64,000 bases of DNA from contig NZ_CP014616.1 in NCBI RefSeq assembly GCF_001590685.1, forward strand, positions 3,285,001 to 3,349,000. The letters are read 5' to 3'. Positions 1-10,042 of this stretch are shown here, piece after piece. The translations under genes were made by a program, and so were the position numbers. This DNA comes from Sporosarcina psychrophila (lineage in GTDB: Bacteria; Bacillota; Bacilli; Bacillales_A; Planococcaceae). Position 1 is the first letter of the stretch. Each line of letters opens with the position of its first letter. The notes below the pieces were generated by a model. The model ran no database searches. It had not been told where the DNA came from and saw only the letters and a program-made list of their open reading frames with translations.

Positions 1-190
1 CAATCTTTTCAGCTTCATCATCGGAAATTTCCATTTCGAACTCATCTTCTAATTCCATTACTAATTCTACGACGTCCAATGAATCGGCGCCTAGATCATC
101 ACGGAAAGAAGCTTCCATTTTAACTTCACTTTCATCGACGCCAAGGCGGTCGACAATTACTTTAGTTACACGTTCAAGTACTGTTGACAA
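1..190 (-). CDS. acpP: Acyl carrier protein, 5' part (cut by window edge)
   Basis: Carries growing acyl chains on a phosphopantetheine arm for type II fatty acid synthesis in the cytoplasm. The first 63 codons are present; the rest lies beyond base 1. The GADSLD motif places the phosphopantetheine serine at residue 37. The start is a TTG (188-190) preceded by GGAGGTGA with six bases between; no ATG or GTG is available upstream in frame, and the N-terminus ([10 protein letters not shown]) fits B. subtilis AcpP. It follows fabG, but a dispersed repeat fills the gap between them, so coupling to the fab operon may be weaker than usual. Confidence 0.95.
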   Translation of the reverse strand, partial: MSTVLERVTKVIVDRLGVDESEVKMEASFRDDLGADSLDVVELVMELEDEFEMEISDDEAEKI

Positions 191-204
191 ATTTGTCACC
201 TCCT

Positions 205-345
205 CTCAAGAAAAGTGGAAGCGCCTGGTCAGAGGCGACAGGCATAAGACGGGCCAGCGGAGCAGCGTTCTTTGCTGCATAGCTGGACCGACTTATGACC
301 CGAGCCTCTAGGCGCTGGAACTGGACAATAAGAAAAGCATAGGCG
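205..345. repeat. Dispersed intergenic hairpin repeat, copy A
   Basis: Fills the fabG-acpP gap. The core at about 242-297 starts CATAAGACGG, has a GC-rich inner stem (AGCGGAGCAGCG against GCTGCATAGCT) and closes with CTTATGACCCGAG, so the ends pair as CATAAG/CTTATG. Near-identical cores occur at about 3744, 22221 and 50542. Outer arms (AAGCGCCTGG... and ...AGGCGCTGGAACTGGAC) are also shared in part with other copies. No convincing gene is seen in it. Confidence 0.75.
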
Positions 346-379
346 CTAGAGCAGACACCAAAGCGCTTTAACACCTCTA

Positions 380-1126
380 TTACATTACCATACCACCATC
401 AACATGAATCGTTTGACCCGTAATATAAACCGCATCCTCCGATAATAAGAACAGGACAGTACGTGCTACATCTTCAGGTCTGCCAAGTTTGCCTAGCGGA
501 ATAACCGATAGCATTTGATTCTTCACTTCTTCGCTCAATGCATCCGTCATATCCGTCGTAATGAAACCAGGCGCTACTGCGTTTACATTAATGTTGCGTG
601 AAGCAAGTTCTTTTGCCGCCGTCTTTGTAAAACCGATGACGCCAGCTTTTGCTGCTACATAGTTTGCTTGTCCAGGATTTCCAGAAACACCGACAATCGA
701 TGCAACGTTGACGATTCTTCCTGCACGTTGTCTCATCATTTGGCGAGTGACGCCTTTTGTACAAAGAAAAACACCTTTTAAATTGATATTAATGACATCG
801 TCCCATTCGTCTTCTTTCATACGCATGAGCAAATTGTCTCTCGTAATACCTGCATTATTGACAAGGATATCAATAGATCCAAACATTTCCAAAGTTTTAT
901 CAACCATGTTTTTAACACCGTCAGCATCGGATACGTCTGCCTGAATAGCGAACGCTTCTCCACCGGATTCTGTAATCAACTTAACGACGTCATCCGCTTT
1001 ATCCTTACTTCCGCTGTAGTTGACAGCAACTCGTGCGCCTTCTTTAGCAAGAAGTAGTGCTATTTCACGGCCAATTCCACGTGATGCTCCCGTGACAATT
1101 GCGGATTTCCCATCAAATCTACCCAT
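380..1126 (-). CDS. fabG: 3-oxoacyl-[ACP] reductase FabG
   Basis: NADPH-dependent reduction of 3-oxoacyl-ACP, first reductive step of fatty acid elongation. A short-chain dehydrogenase of 248 residues: cofactor motif TGASRGIG at 12-19, NNAG at 90-93, catalytic Ser143, Tyr156, Lys160. I chose the ATG at 1126 (MGRFDG) rather than the in-frame GTG at 1135, because GGGTGG sits five bases upstream and the ATG overlaps the fabD stop by one base (TAATG), typical of translational coupling. It is in the fapR-plsX-fabD-fabG operon and so is likely under FapR control. Confidence 0.96.
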   Translation of the reverse strand: MGRFDGKSAIVTGASRGIGREIALLLAKEGARVAVNYSGSKDKADDVVKLITESGGEAFAIQADVSDADGVKNMVDKTLEMFGSIDILVNNAGITRDNLLMRMKEDEWDDVININLKGVFLCTKGVTRQMMRQRAGRIVNVASIVGVSGNPGQANYVAAKAGVIGFTKTAAKELASRNINVNAVAPGFITTDMTDALSEEVKNQMLSVIPLGKLGRPEDVARTVLFLLSEDAVYITGQTIHVDGGMVM

Positions 1127-2070
1127 TACGACCACCCTTTCGAAGCTTCGATTACCGTTTGCAATGTCTCTTCATCATAGACTGGGAACACCGTTACACT
1201 CCGGTCAATCTTTTTAACGAGGCCACTTAGTACTTTTCCTGGACCACATTCGATGAAATGAGTAACTCCAAGGTCAAGCAATGTACGTACGGAATCTTCC
1301 CAAAGTACCGGGGAATAAAGTTGTTCGACGAGGAAGCCTTTTATATCCACACGATCAGTAACGACCGAAGCATTCACATTAGCAACAACTGGAATGGATG
1401 CATCCTTCATCTCGACCTCATCAAGTGCAGCCCGCAGTTTTTCTGCCGCCGGTTGCATAAGTGAAGAGTGAAACGGTCCGCTTACATCCAGCGGAATCGC
1501 TCTTTTCGCGCCCGCTTCTTTCAATTGGACACACGCTTTCTCGACGCCTGCTTTCGTACCGGAAATAACGATTTGTCCCGGACAATTCAAGTTGGCCGGT
1601 TGTACAGCGAAACCATCTGCTGTAATAGCATCTGTTACTTCTTTTAACTTCTGCCCATCAAGTCCAATAATTGCCGCCATTGCCCCTTCACCAGCAGGCA
1701 CCGCTTCATTCATGTACAAGCCTCGCTTATGAACGACTGACACTCCGTCTTCAAATGACATTACACCCGAGGCAACGAGTGCCGTATATTCCCCAAGACT
1801 ATGTCCTGCCGTAAAGTCTGGCGTAACGCCTTCGTCTATCAATCGCGAAGCAATCATCGATCCGACGGTAAGTAGTGCTGGCTGCGCATTGTATGTCAGC
1901 GTCAGTTCATCTTGAGGTCCTTCTAGAATTAATTGACTAAGTTGAAAATCAAGTACACGGTCTGCCTGTTCTAAGAATTGCTTACTTTTGTCATGCGTTT
2001 CCGCGAACTCTTTTCCCATTCCAGCCGATTGTGAACCTTGTCCTGGGAAAATGAATGCAATCTTTGTCAT
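1126..2070 (-). CDS. fabD: Malonyl-CoA:ACP transacylase FabD
   Basis: Transfers malonyl groups from CoA to ACP, supplying the extender unit of fatty acid synthesis. The 314-residue protein has the N-terminal FPGQGSQ motif (8-14) and the nucleophile motif GHSLGEY with Ser91. The ATG at 2070 overlaps the plsX stop by one base (TGATG) and lies eight bases after GGTGG; a TTG one codon upstream is a possible but less likely start. Operon member between plsX and fabG. Confidence 0.96.
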   Translation of the reverse strand: MTKIAFIFPGQGSQSAGMGKEFAETHDKSKQFLEQADRVLDFQLSQLILEGPQDELTLTYNAQPALLTVGSMIASRLIDEGVTPDFTAGHSLGEYTALVASGVMSFEDGVSVVHKRGLYMNEAVPAGEGAMAAIIGLDGQKLKEVTDAITADGFAVQPANLNCPGQIVISGTKAGVEKACVQLKEAGAKRAIPLDVSGPFHSSLMQPAAEKLRAALDEVEMKDASIPVVANVNASVVTDRVDIKGFLVEQLYSPVLWEDSVRTLLDLGVTHFIECGPGKVLSGLVKKIDRSVTVFPVYDEETLQTVIEASKGWS

Positions 2071-3059
2071 CAATTTTCCACCTTTCTTATCGTTTCACGA
2101 ATTGTTCCACAAACATCATATTCCACCATTGTTCTCGCTTGCCGAACGGCGTTCAATATAGCATTCGCATTTGAAGAACCATGTGCTTTAATAACAGGCG
2201 AATTCAAACCAAATAAACCCGCCCCACCATACTCTGTGTAATCCATTTTGTTTTTCAGTCCACGCAAATCGTCTTTCACAAGTGCTGCAGACAGTTTTGA
2301 CTTCAATGAAGCGCTATACACTTCTTTCAACATAGAGAAGAAAGCAGATGCAGTCCCTTCCAGCGTTTTCAGAACCATATTACCCGTGAAGCCATCTGTA
2401 ATGACGACGTCCGCCACGCCAGTCAATAGATCACGCGACTCAACGTTGCCGATAAAATTAATGGGCGCTTTCGAAAGCAAGTCAAAAGCAGCCTTTGTCA
2501 ATTCATTCCCTTTTCCTTCTTCGGTTCCGATATTTAATAAGCCGATGCGTGGATTTTCAAGCCCCCGCACCTTTGTGGCGTAGATACTTCCCATAACCGC
2601 ATATTGTTCAAGATGAGATGGTTTCGCATCCGAATTTGCACCAAGGTCCAGCATGACAAATCCTTTTCCATCGATCGTCGGAAGTGTAGGTGCTAAGGCA
2701 GGTCTCTCAATACCATCAATCCTACCTACGATGAATAGACCTGCCGCCATTAAAGCACCTGTATTACCAGCAGAGACGCAAGCTGAAGCTTCGCCATCTT
2801 TAACAGCTTGAGCCATCCTTACCATTGACGCATCTTTTTTCCGGCGGATAGCACGAACCGGCTCATCGTCTGGTTCAATTTTCTCTGTACAGTGAATCAC
2901 TTTAAGGCGGGCATGCTCCTTTAAGAAAGGTGCCATCGCCTGTTCATCACCATAAATATGTATGTTTATATCTTCGAACTCAGCGAGACTTTTAAGCGCA
3001 CCGGCAATTATTTCACCAGGCGCATGATCTCCGCCCATTCCATCTACAGCTATGATCAT
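2070..3059 (-). CDS. plsX: Phosphate acyltransferase PlsX
   Basis: Converts acyl-ACP to acyl-phosphate, the donor used by PlsY for glycerol-3-phosphate acylation, thereby linking fatty acid synthesis to phospholipid synthesis. Full length at 329 residues, beginning [15 protein letters not shown] as in the family; a conserved SAGNTGAL block lies near residue 95. Its ATG overlaps the fapR stop (ATGA). Placed directly after its regulator, as in B. subtilis. Confidence 0.96.
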   Translation of the reverse strand: MIIAVDGMGGDHAPGEIIAGALKSLAEFEDINIHIYGDEQAMAPFLKEHARLKVIHCTEKIEPDDEPVRAIRRKKDASMVRMAQAVKDGEASACVSAGNTGALMAAGLFIVGRIDGIERPALAPTLPTIDGKGFVMLDLGANSDAKPSHLEQYAVMGSIYATKVRGLENPRIGLLNIGTEEGKGNELTKAAFDLLSKAPINFIGNVESRDLLTGVADVVITDGFTGNMVLKTLEGTASAFFSMLKEVYSASLKSKLSAALVKDDLRGLKNKMDYTEYGGAGLFGLNSPVIKAHGSSNANAILNAVRQARTMVEYDVCGTIRETIRKVEN

Positions 3060-3640
3060 TTTAATTCCCCCTGCTTCCTATCAGTCGTCCGGTACATGTG
3101 AAATTCGCCAGTGAATACCGTTTCGTCATTGACCGTCGATGCGACCATGACTAATGTCCGCTTTTCTCCCAGACTTTCTTTCTTCACTTCTGCACGTGCA
3201 ACAACTCTATCGCCAGCTCTCACCGGTTTCAAAAAGTCAATGGTCGACTTCACAGTCAAAGCAAGATCATCATTCATAACTGCAACAGCAAGCGAGTTTG
3301 CCTGGGCAAACAGATGATGTCCACGCGCAATTCCGTTACGCTGGAAGACATGATCTTCAGTCACATCAAATATCGACAGCGCCCTCTTATCGAGTTCCAT
3401 ATCGATGATATCCCCAAAGACCTCATCGGAGTGAAGAGACTTCACTTCCTCTTTCATCGTTCGAGACGCAACCGTTTTCAAACGTTCCCGAAGTTCGGGA
3501 ATTCCGCGCTCTAGCCTGTCCAAACGTATCGTCTGGACACTTACAGTAAAATGTTCCGACAATTCTTCATCTGTCAGGAATGGATTTTCTTCAAGCAACT
3601 TTCCAAGCAGTCGTTGCCTTTCCTTTTTAGGCATTCTCAA
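3056..3640 (-). CDS. fapR: Fatty acid biosynthesis transcriptional repressor FapR
   Basis: Represses fatty acid and phospholipid genes and is released by malonyl-CoA. An N-terminal DeoR-like helix-turn-helix (about residues 20-50, ending in VQTIRLDRL) is followed by a hot-dog fold that binds malonyl-CoA ([18 protein letters not shown] is the conserved block). The reading frame is open to a GTG at 3664, but that region overlaps the operator and the predicted transcription start, so the true start lies downstream. A TTG at 3640 sits five bases after GGAAGGTGA and gives [10 protein letters not shown], close to B. subtilis FapR; an ATG at 3634 is the alternative. Likely autorepressed. Confidence 0.93.
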   Translation of the reverse strand: MRMPKKERQRLLGKLLEENPFLTDEELSEHFTVSVQTIRLDRLERGIPELRERLKTVASRTMKEEVKSLHSDEVFGDIIDMELDKRALSIFDVTEDHVFQRNGIARGHHLFAQANSLAVAVMNDDLALTVKSTIDFLKPVRAGDRVVARAEVKKESLGEKRTLVMVASTVNDETVFTGEFHMYRTTDRKQGELK

Positions 3641-3656
3641 TCGGTTCACCTTCCGG

Positions 3657-3675
3657 ATTAGCACTTGGTACTAAT
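3657..3675 (-). promoter_or_regulatory. FapR operator
   Basis: On the minus strand the site reads ATTAGTACCAAGTGCTAAT, a palindrome (TTAGTAC/GTGCTAA with one asymmetric base) that closely matches the known FapR box TTAGTACC...TAA. It begins two bases past the -10 hexamer, so bound FapR would cover the transcription start of fapR-plsX-fabD-fabG. Confidence 0.88.
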
Positions 3676-3678
3676 AGC

Positions 3679-3707
3679 AGTATATAAAAATAGAAAAAAG
3701 AAAGCAA
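3679..3707 (-). promoter_or_regulatory. Sigma-A promoter of fapR-plsX-fabD-fabG
   Basis: On the minus strand: -35 TTGCTT (3702-3707), 17-bp spacer, -10 TATACT (3679-3684). Both boxes and the spacing are near consensus, and the FapR operator follows immediately. Confidence 0.8.
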
Positions 3708-3709
3708 GC

Positions 3710-3965
3710 ACAGAAATGCGGAGACGACCGTTTAGATGCGACAGGCATAAGACGATTTGGCGGAGCGGCGCCCTTTGCCGCACAGCCGAAGCGGCTTATG
3801 ACCCGAGCATCTGGGAGTCGAAGCTAGACAGCACTGAAATGCGGAAGCGCCTGTTTAACCCCGAAAAGCGCATGAAGCTGGACAGCACAGAAATGAGGAG
3901 ACGACCGTTTTTAAGGAACGCAGCCTAAGTTCGCCGCATCGTGCGGCAATTAGGTGGGATGCTAG
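3710..3965. repeat. Dispersed intergenic hairpin repeat, copy B
   Basis: Lies between recG and the fapR promoter. The CATAAGACG...CTTATGACCCGAG core is at about 3744-3805 with an inner stem GGCGGAGCGGCG / CCGCACAGCC. Downstream, the phrase CACAGAAATGMGGAGACGACCGTTT occurs at about 3709 and 3887, with a related version (CACTGAAATGCGGAAGCGCCTGTTT) at about 3831. Then follows AACGCAGCCTAAGTTCGCC, which is also found in copies at about 22152 and 50474. Open frames here come from the repeat and are not called. Confidence 0.75.
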
Positions 3966-4009
3966 TTTAGTTCACCCTCCCAGCCGCATGACCGACATCC
4001 TGCAGGCCC

Positions 4010-6058
4010 TCAATCAATCCTATCGCCGCTTAGAGCACCCGACTCTTCAAGATGTGATCGAAGAATCGCGTATTCCTGATCTTCCCAAAAGTGAAGCGAC
4101 TCTAATAGTTGTTCCGCATCTTTCCTTGCCGTTTCGAGCGCCCTATAATCGTGGACGGGATCTGCTACTTTAAACTCAGGCATACCGCTTTGCTTTTTCC
4201 CAAAGAAATCGCCGGCACCTCTTAGTTCGAGGTCCTTTTCTGCTAAAACAAATCCATCATTCGTTTCTGTCATCGTTTGCATCCGCTCTTTTCCCTCTTC
4301 GGTTTTGGGATCAGCAAGCAGAACGCAATAGGATTGCTCGGCGCCCCGACCTACTCGCCCCCTCAGCTGATGGAGTTGAGCAAGTCCAAAGCGCGTCGCG
4401 TCGTAAATAAGCATGAACGTCGCATTTGGTACGTTGACTCCGACTTCAACGACAGTCGTCGACACTAGAACATCGATTTTACCTTCACTGAAATCGCGCA
4501 TGATGGCATCTTTATCGTCCGAATGAAGACGGCCATGCATGAGACCGACTGTGTATTTACCACTAAAATGAGTCGAAAGCTGACTATGGACATCCACTGC
4601 ATTTTGGACATCTAATTTGTCGGATTCCTCGATTAATGGACAAATAACATATGCCTGACGTCCGGCACTTAATTCATTTTCCATCTTCCGTAAAACTGGA
4701 AGAAGGGAATCCTCTTTCAACCAATGTGTTTCAATAAGTTTTCGGCCAGCCGGCAACTCATCGAGTATGGAGACATCCATTTCACCAAAAGCAGTAATAG
4801 CAAGCGTTCGTGGAATCGGAGTTGCAGTCATGAATAGAACATCAGGATTCAATCCTTTATCCCGTAAAACGCGCCGTTGTTCGACACCGAAACGATGCTG
4901 TTCATCCGTAATAACCAACCCAGGATTTTTAAAGATGACATCAGGTTGAATGAGGGCGTGCGTGCCGATAAGCAAATCCACTTCACCTGATTCAAGTTTT
5001 TCAAGCAAATCTCTTCTCGCCTTCGCCTTTGTAGATCCAGCGAGGAAAGCAACTGTAATGCCGTGCGGTTCAAGCCATTCTGCAAGCGTAGATGCGTGCT
5101 GTTCGGCAAGGATTTCTGTAGGTGCCATAAGGGCCCCCTGAAATCCTGCCGTGATAGCAGCATACAAAGCGATTGCCGCTACGACTGTCTTTCCGGAACC
5201 AACATCTCCCTGAAGGAGACGGTTCATCCTAGTCGGACTTTTTAGTTCCCCACATAATTCATTGACAACCCGCTTTTGAGCCCCTGTCAATTCAAATGGC
5301 AATGCTGCGATGAAAGTCTTCACTTTGGCAAGGTCATAGTCGATAGCTACACCTTTCTCCGCTTCTTTTCGTGCTTTCTTCATGCCCAGCATCTTCAGCT
5401 GGAACATGAGCAGTTCCTCATAGACAAAACGTCTTCTCGCATGTTTCACATCAGCAGGGCTTGTTGGAAAATGAATCATCTCAAGTCCATTTCCGATGGC
5501 TGGCAATCGATACATTTCACGAATATCAGCGGGTAGTGATTCTGCGTGCTGACCGACAGCTGCATCCAATGCACTTCGCATGAAGCGCCGAAATGTCTTC
5601 TGATGCATAACACCTTTCAAACTGTATACCGGCTCAAAATCAGCTTGATCTGTTTTTGGGCCGTCCTTGAAGTTGCTTACATTGATTACTTGCCTGCCCC
5701 GATCCCATTTCCCAGTAACTGTGACAATCGTCCCAAGTGACAAACGCTCTTTTAAGTAATGTTGATTGAAAAAAACCGCCTTCACAAGATGCCTTCCGGC
5801 AAGAAGACGGATTTGTAAACGGGATCTATTTTTCCCCAAGAAAAGAATGGAAGGCTCACTTTCGACCCTTCCTTCAATTGTGACTCGTTCATTATGCGGG
5901 GTTTCAGTCAAATCTTTTAACCTGAAGTCTTCATGACGGTACGGGAACGTCATGAAGAGGTCTTGAAGCGTTGAAACTCCAAGTGCCTCAAGCTGTTCGC
6001 CGGCCGCTTTTCCGACTCCTTTTATCGTCGTGACAGAATCATGAATTGACAGTGTCAC
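4010..6058 (-). CDS. recG: ATP-dependent DNA helicase RecG
   Basis: Branch-migrating superfamily 2 helicase that remodels stalled replication forks and Holliday junctions. 682 residues, the usual size. An N-terminal wedge/OB region (to about 150) contacts the branch; the helicase core has Walker A GDVGSGKT (284-291) and DEQH (385-388); the C-terminal part holds the Q-x-x-GRxGR motif. The GTG at 6058 is preceded by AAGGTAG and overlaps sdaAA by 20 bases. Expressed with sdaAB-sdaAA, as in B. subtilis. Confidence 0.96.
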   Translation of the reverse strand: MTLSIHDSVTTIKGVGKAAGEQLEALGVSTLQDLFMTFPYRHEDFRLKDLTETPHNERVTIEGRVESEPSILFLGKNRSRLQIRLLAGRHLVKAVFFNQHYLKERLSLGTIVTVTGKWDRGRQVINVSNFKDGPKTDQADFEPVYSLKGVMHQKTFRRFMRSALDAAVGQHAESLPADIREMYRLPAIGNGLEMIHFPTSPADVKHARRRFVYEELLMFQLKMLGMKKARKEAEKGVAIDYDLAKVKTFIAALPFELTGAQKRVVNELCGELKSPTRMNRLLQGDVGSGKTVVAAIALYAAITAGFQGALMAPTEILAEQHASTLAEWLEPHGITVAFLAGSTKAKARRDLLEKLESGEVDLLIGTHALIQPDVIFKNPGLVITDEQHRFGVEQRRVLRDKGLNPDVLFMTATPIPRTLAITAFGEMDVSILDELPAGRKLIETHWLKEDSLLPVLRKMENELSAGRQAYVICPLIEESDKLDVQNAVDVHSQLSTHFSGKYTVGLMHGRLHSDDKDAIMRDFSEGKIDVLVSTTVVEVGVNVPNATFMLIYDATRFGLAQLHQLRGRVGRGAEQSYCVLLADPKTEEGKERMQTMTETNDGFVLAEKDLELRGAGDFFGKKQSGMPEFKVADPVHDYRALETARKDAEQLLESLHFWEDQEYAILRSHLEESGALSGDRID

Positions 6059-6947
6059 TATCTACCTTATCCTTACCAAATATCTTCGCTTCAAGCGCTT
6101 TTCCGGTTGGCGTAGCAGCCAATCCGCCTTTAGCTGTTTCCCGTAACGCTGAAGGCATTGACTTACCTATTTTATGCATCGCTTCAATTACTTCATCTGT
6201 AGGAATACGGCTAACGACGCCTGCTAGTGCCATATCTGCTCCAACGAGTGCCTTTGCCGCTCCCATTGCATTCCGTTTCACACATGGTACTTCAACAAGT
6301 CCAGCAACCGGATCACAGACAAGACCTAACATATTCTTCATAACGATAGAAAATGCTTCTGCACTTTGTTGTGGAGTCCCGCCCGCCATTTCAACAATTG
6401 CAGCGGCTGCCATTGAACCTGCTGAACCTGTTTCCGCCTGGCATCCACCTGCTGCGCCTGATATCGATGCATTATTCGCAACGACAAACCCGAAAGCACC
6501 AGACGTAAATAAATAATTAATCATTTGTTCCCGTGAAGGATTCAATTTATTTTTCACCGCAAACAAAGTACCAGGTACAATTCCTGCTGCACCCGCTGTT
6601 GGCGTTGCACAAATCGTCCCCATTGCTGCGTTTACTTCATTCGTAGCGACTGCCTTACTGACAGCATCCATGACCACATCGCCGCAAAGAGATTTTCCTG
6701 ATGCCATATACTTTTGAATAAGAACCGCATCACCACCCGTAAGACCGGATGCTGAATGCACCCCCTGCAATCCTCTTTCTACCGCCTTCTCCATCACCGT
6801 TAAGTTATTGTCCATCTGCGCGATGATTTCTTCTCTTGTACGTTTTGTTATAAGAATTTCTTGTTCAATCATGATTTCTGAAATAGGCTTGTTCTGCGAC
6901 TCTGCAAGTGCAACGAGCTCTTTAACGTTACTAAATAAAACGTCCAT
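6039..6947 (-). CDS. sdaAA: L-serine dehydratase, iron-sulfur subunit alpha
   Basis: Deaminates L-serine to pyruvate and ammonia using an oxygen-sensitive [4Fe-4S] cluster; works as a two-chain enzyme with SdaAB. 302 residues. Cys169, Cys211 and Cys222 have spacings of 42 and 11, the same as the three cluster ligands known in single-chain serine dehydratases. Further conserved blocks are ATPTAGAAGIVPG near 114-126 and GSAGSMAAAA near 174. It lies 28 bp after sdaAB and overlaps recG. Confidence 0.95.
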   Translation of the reverse strand: MDVLFSNVKELVALAESQNKPISEIMIEQEILITKRTREEIIAQMDNNLTVMEKAVERGLQGVHSASGLTGGDAVLIQKYMASGKSLCGDVVMDAVSKAVATNEVNAAMGTICATPTAGAAGIVPGTLFAVKNKLNPSREQMINYLFTSGAFGFVVANNASISGAAGGCQAETGSAGSMAAAAIVEMAGGTPQQSAEAFSIVMKNMLGLVCDPVAGLVEVPCVKRNAMGAAKALVGADMALAGVVSRIPTDEVIEAMHKIGKSMPSALRETAKGGLAATPTGKALEAKIFGKDKVDSDTVNS

Positions 6948-6975
6948 CTATGTTTGCCTCCTATTTTACAGTTCT

Positions 6976-7638
6976 TTAGTTTGCCAATGTCGAAACTTGC
7001 GTTACATTCGGCAATGATTCCAACTCATTTATCAGTGCTACGTCGATCATTTGATCAACTTCAATCACCATAAGGGCCATATCCCCTTTTTCTTTTCGGT
7101 CAACTTCCATATGTGCAATATTTATATTTAGTTTTGCAATTGCGTTGGAAACGCTTGCAATAACACCTGAACGGTCATTATGAACGATGAGAAGTGCTGG
7201 GTAATGCCCCGATAATCGAAGCGGGAATCCGTTAAGTTCAACAACTTCCATCGTTCCGCCACCTATAGAAATTCCAGTCAGTTCCATAACTCCCTCACTG
7301 TCCCCAATTACAAGACGGGCCGTGTTCGGATGTACCGCCTCTTCCTCTTCAGGAATAAATTCAAAAGTCAATCCAAGTTTCTCTGCATCAGCAAACGCAG
7401 ACTTTATACGCTCATCGAATGTATCATAATCTAATAATCCACCAATAATTGCTACATCCGTACCGTGTCCTTTATACGTTTCTGCAAAAGAACCATAAAG
7501 ATGAACCCGAGCCCATTCCGGCTGTCTGCCAAACAGTGTTCGTGCGACACGGCCGATTCTTGCAGCGCCGGCAGTATGTGAAGATGATGGCCCTATCATA
7601 ACTGGTCCAATTATATCGAAAACTGATCTGAATTTCAT
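6976..7638 (-). CDS. sdaAB: L-serine dehydratase, iron-sulfur subunit beta
   Basis: Partner of SdaAA. 220 residues: the N-terminal part has the IGPSSSHTAGAARIG block (16-30) that helps form the serine site, and the C-terminal ~75 residues form an ACT domain (LLIVHNDRSGVIASV), usually an amino-acid sensing fold. The ATG follows GAGGGGG with a spacing of about seven bases. First gene of the sdaAB-sdaAA-recG group, separated from fakA by a terminator. Confidence 0.94.
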   Translation of the reverse strand: MKFRSVFDIIGPVMIGPSSSHTAGAARIGRVARTLFGRQPEWARVHLYGSFAETYKGHGTDVAIIGGLLDYDTFDERIKSAFADAEKLGLTFEFIPEEEEAVHPNTARLVIGDSEGVMELTGISIGGGTMEVVELNGFPLRLSGHYPALLIVHNDRSGVIASVSNAIAKLNINIAHMEVDRKEKGDMALMVIEVDQMIDVALINELESLPNVTQVSTLAN

Positions 7639-7727
7639 AAACGCTACCCCCTCTTAATAAGCACGTACTGTTATTCATTTTACATGAGTTTTGCTCTAAA
7701 GACAAAAGATGTTGTTCCTTGTCGACG

Positions 7728-7772
7728 CAAGTAAAAAGCAGTGCGGCTTTTTACAGGCGCACTGCTCGTTAC
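7728..7772 (-). terminator. Intrinsic terminator after fakA
   Basis: On the minus strand AGCAGTGCG, a short loop, CGCACTGCT and then TTTTTAC. It lies just after the fakA stop and before sdaAB. Confidence 0.75.
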
Positions 7773-7776
7773 TAGT

Positions 7777-9444
7777 TTATTCAACTGAAATGATATATGG
7801 ATACAATGGTTGTTTTCCGTTATAAAGTTCAACTTCTGCGTGATCAAAGTTATCCTCTACATAACTTACGATTGCAGAAGCATCTTTCTCGCTAATGTCT
7901 TCACCATAAATAATTGTAACAATTTCATCATCTTCATCAATGATCGAGTTCAATAGTGTTTTCATGACATTTTCAAGTGAAGGTGCAGATGTAATAATCT
8001 TACCACCTGAAATACCCATGAAGTCGTCTTTTGTAATTTCAACCCCGTCAATCGATGTATCTCTTACTGCATGTGTAACTTGTCCCGTTTTCACGAACGA
8101 TGCAGCCTCTGTCATCGCTGCGACGTTTACACTCACTTCTGCTTCCGGATTGAATGCAAGTATAGCAGCAAGTCCTTCGGGTACTGTTTTTGTAGGAACG
8201 ACAGCTGCTTCAATCCCGATCACATCGGCCGCTTGCTGTGCTGCCATAATGATGTTTTTGTTGTTAGGTAAAATGAGCACTCGTTCAGCACCGACTGCCT
8301 CAATTGCCTTGACAATATCTTCTGTCGATGGATTCATCGTCTGCCCGCCTTCAATAATGGCAGAGGCACCTACGCTTTTCAGTAATTCAGAAATACCTGC
8401 TCCCATAGCAACTGTTACGACCGCGTATGGATGTTTTACAACTTCTTTTTTCGCCGCATTTTGTACCGAATAATTTTCTCCGACGATTTCGAGATGCTGC
8501 TGACGCATATTTTCAATTTTAATTTTAATAAGGGAACCGAATTTCTGCCCGTAACTAAGTGCGTCACCCGGTTCTTCTGTATGGATATGTACTTTCGCAA
8601 CTTCATCATCAGAAATAACAAGTAAAGAATCACCGAATTGACTCAATCCTTGGCGGAATTCGGATTCATCGTATGGACTCGTTTGCAGTTTATCATCCTC
8701 GAACTTAACCATGAATTCCGTGCAATATCCGAATTCAATGTCTGCCGTATTCATGAACCCTTGGACGCTGCGATGATGTTCCGCACTCACTAAGTCGTCC
8801 ATGGAATCGACGATAGTTCTTGCTGGTAGTTCTTCACCTTTTAAGCATGCCAAGAAGCCTTCGTATACATAAACGAGACCTTGTCCACCACTATCAACAA
8901 CTCCAACTTCCTTCAATACAGCTAATAAATCCGGTGTCCGCTCAAGTGATGCTTGTGCTTCTTTCACTATAGCTTCCATTACTTCAATAATGTCATCTGT
9001 AGTCGCAGCTTTTTCTACTCCGATAGTAGAGGCATCTTTTGCGACGGTTAAAATTGTTCCTTCAACAGGTTTCATAACCGCTTTATAGGCCGTTTCAACG
9101 CCATACTTCTAGGCACCTGCAAATTGTCCTCCATTGACAGTCGCTTCATTTTCAATCGCTTTTCCGAAACCACGGAATAACTGTGAAAGAATAACGCCGG
9201 AATTACCGCGCGCGCCCATCAGCAATCCTTTCGATAACGCTTGTGCAGTTTGACCGATATGGGCAACCGCATTTTCTTCAGTTTCCTTCGCTCCTGAAGT
9301 CATCGATAAATTCATATTCGTACCTGTATCACCATCAGGTACCGGAAAAACATTTAGTGAATCGACATAATCGGCATTTTGATAAAGATGATGTGCACCC
9401 AACTTTATCATTTCCGCAAATTTCAAACCATCTATGGTCTTCAT
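7777..9444 (-). pseudogene. fakA: Fatty acid kinase FakA (DAK2 family), split by an in-frame TAG
   Basis: FakA phosphorylates FakB-bound exogenous fatty acids so that PlsX/PlsY can use them. The first part (9109-9444, 111 residues) has the kinase DhaL start with the metal/ATP motif [10 protein letters not shown] and [20 protein letters not shown]. Translation then meets a TAG at 9109-9111. The same frame continues as KYGVETAYKAVMKPVEGTIL and onward for 432 codons from the ATG at 9075 to the stop at 7777. B. subtilis YloV has Leu at the stop position (recalled), so one TTG to TAG change explains it. No frameshift is seen. The ATG at 9075 lacks a good ribosome site. Either a recent nonsense mutation, a sequence error, or readthrough. 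Confidence 0.85.
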
Positions 9445-9462
9445 AGAAATTATTTCCTCCTC

Positions 9463-9825
9463 TTACAGGTTCGTCACTCGGACTCCCTGGACAAAAATAT
9501 TAACAGATTTCACAGTCATGCCGACTGTCTTTTTCAATGTATACTTCACTTTTGATTGTACTTGGTAGGCGACTTCTGAAATTTTAGTACCATATCCAAC
9601 AATGATATACATATCGATATGCGTATCATCGCCAAGATTACGAACGATGACTCCCCGCGTGAAATTTTCTTTCCCTAGGATTTCAGTAAGGCCATCTCTT
9701 ATCTGATGCCTTGAAGCCATTCCGACAATCCCATAACACTCGATAGCCGCCTCACCAACCACTTGGGTAATGACGTCATTCGTAATATCGATTTTGCCGT
9801 ATTCATTCTTTACTTCGATTGACAT
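9463..9825 (-). CDS. yloU: Asp23/Gls24 family envelope stress protein YloU
   Basis: Small 120-residue member of the Asp23/Gls24 (DUF322) family, members of which associate with the membrane in Firmicutes and respond to alkaline or envelope stress; the exact role is unknown. The family core is seen in GKIDITNDVITQVVGEAA and KYTLKKTVGMTVKSVNIFVQGV. It is the first gene before fakA, separated by 18 bp, the order found in B. subtilis (yloU-yloV). The ATG at 9825 follows a CAGGGGGT ribosome site. Confidence 0.93.
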   Translation of the reverse strand: MSIEVKNEYGKIDITNDVITQVVGEAAIECYGIVGMASRHQIRDGLTEILGKENFTRGVIVRNLGDDTHIDMYIIVGYGTKISEVAYQVQSKVKYTLKKTVGMTVKSVNIFVQGVRVTNL

Positions 9826-9962
9826 GTGTAATACCCCCTGGATCCTTTTTCACTAACCCCATTGTACTATACCTGTTATAATAATAAAAGAAAGCGATTC
9901 TATGACTTTTAAACGTGTAAAGGCTTTTACCTTGAAAGATGTCACAAAAAAGGTTGCAACAC

Positions 9963-9993
9963 GTTTACGCATATGATACATTATTATGGTATG
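9963..9993 (+). promoter_or_regulatory. Candidate rpmB promoter
   Basis: TTGCAA, then 17 bp, then TACATT, about 50 bp upstream of the rpmB start. The boxes are only moderately good, so this is tentative. Confidence 0.4.
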
Positions 9994-10042
9994 CGAATAA
10001 AGAAGTAAATCACTTAATCAACATTCGCAAGGAGGTACTATT

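Noticed and set aside
3665..3928. 87-codon open frame in the recG-fapR gap
   Set aside because: It lies wholly over the FapR operator/promoter and dispersed repeat copy B and repeats internally (TEMRRRPF) because the DNA repeat does.
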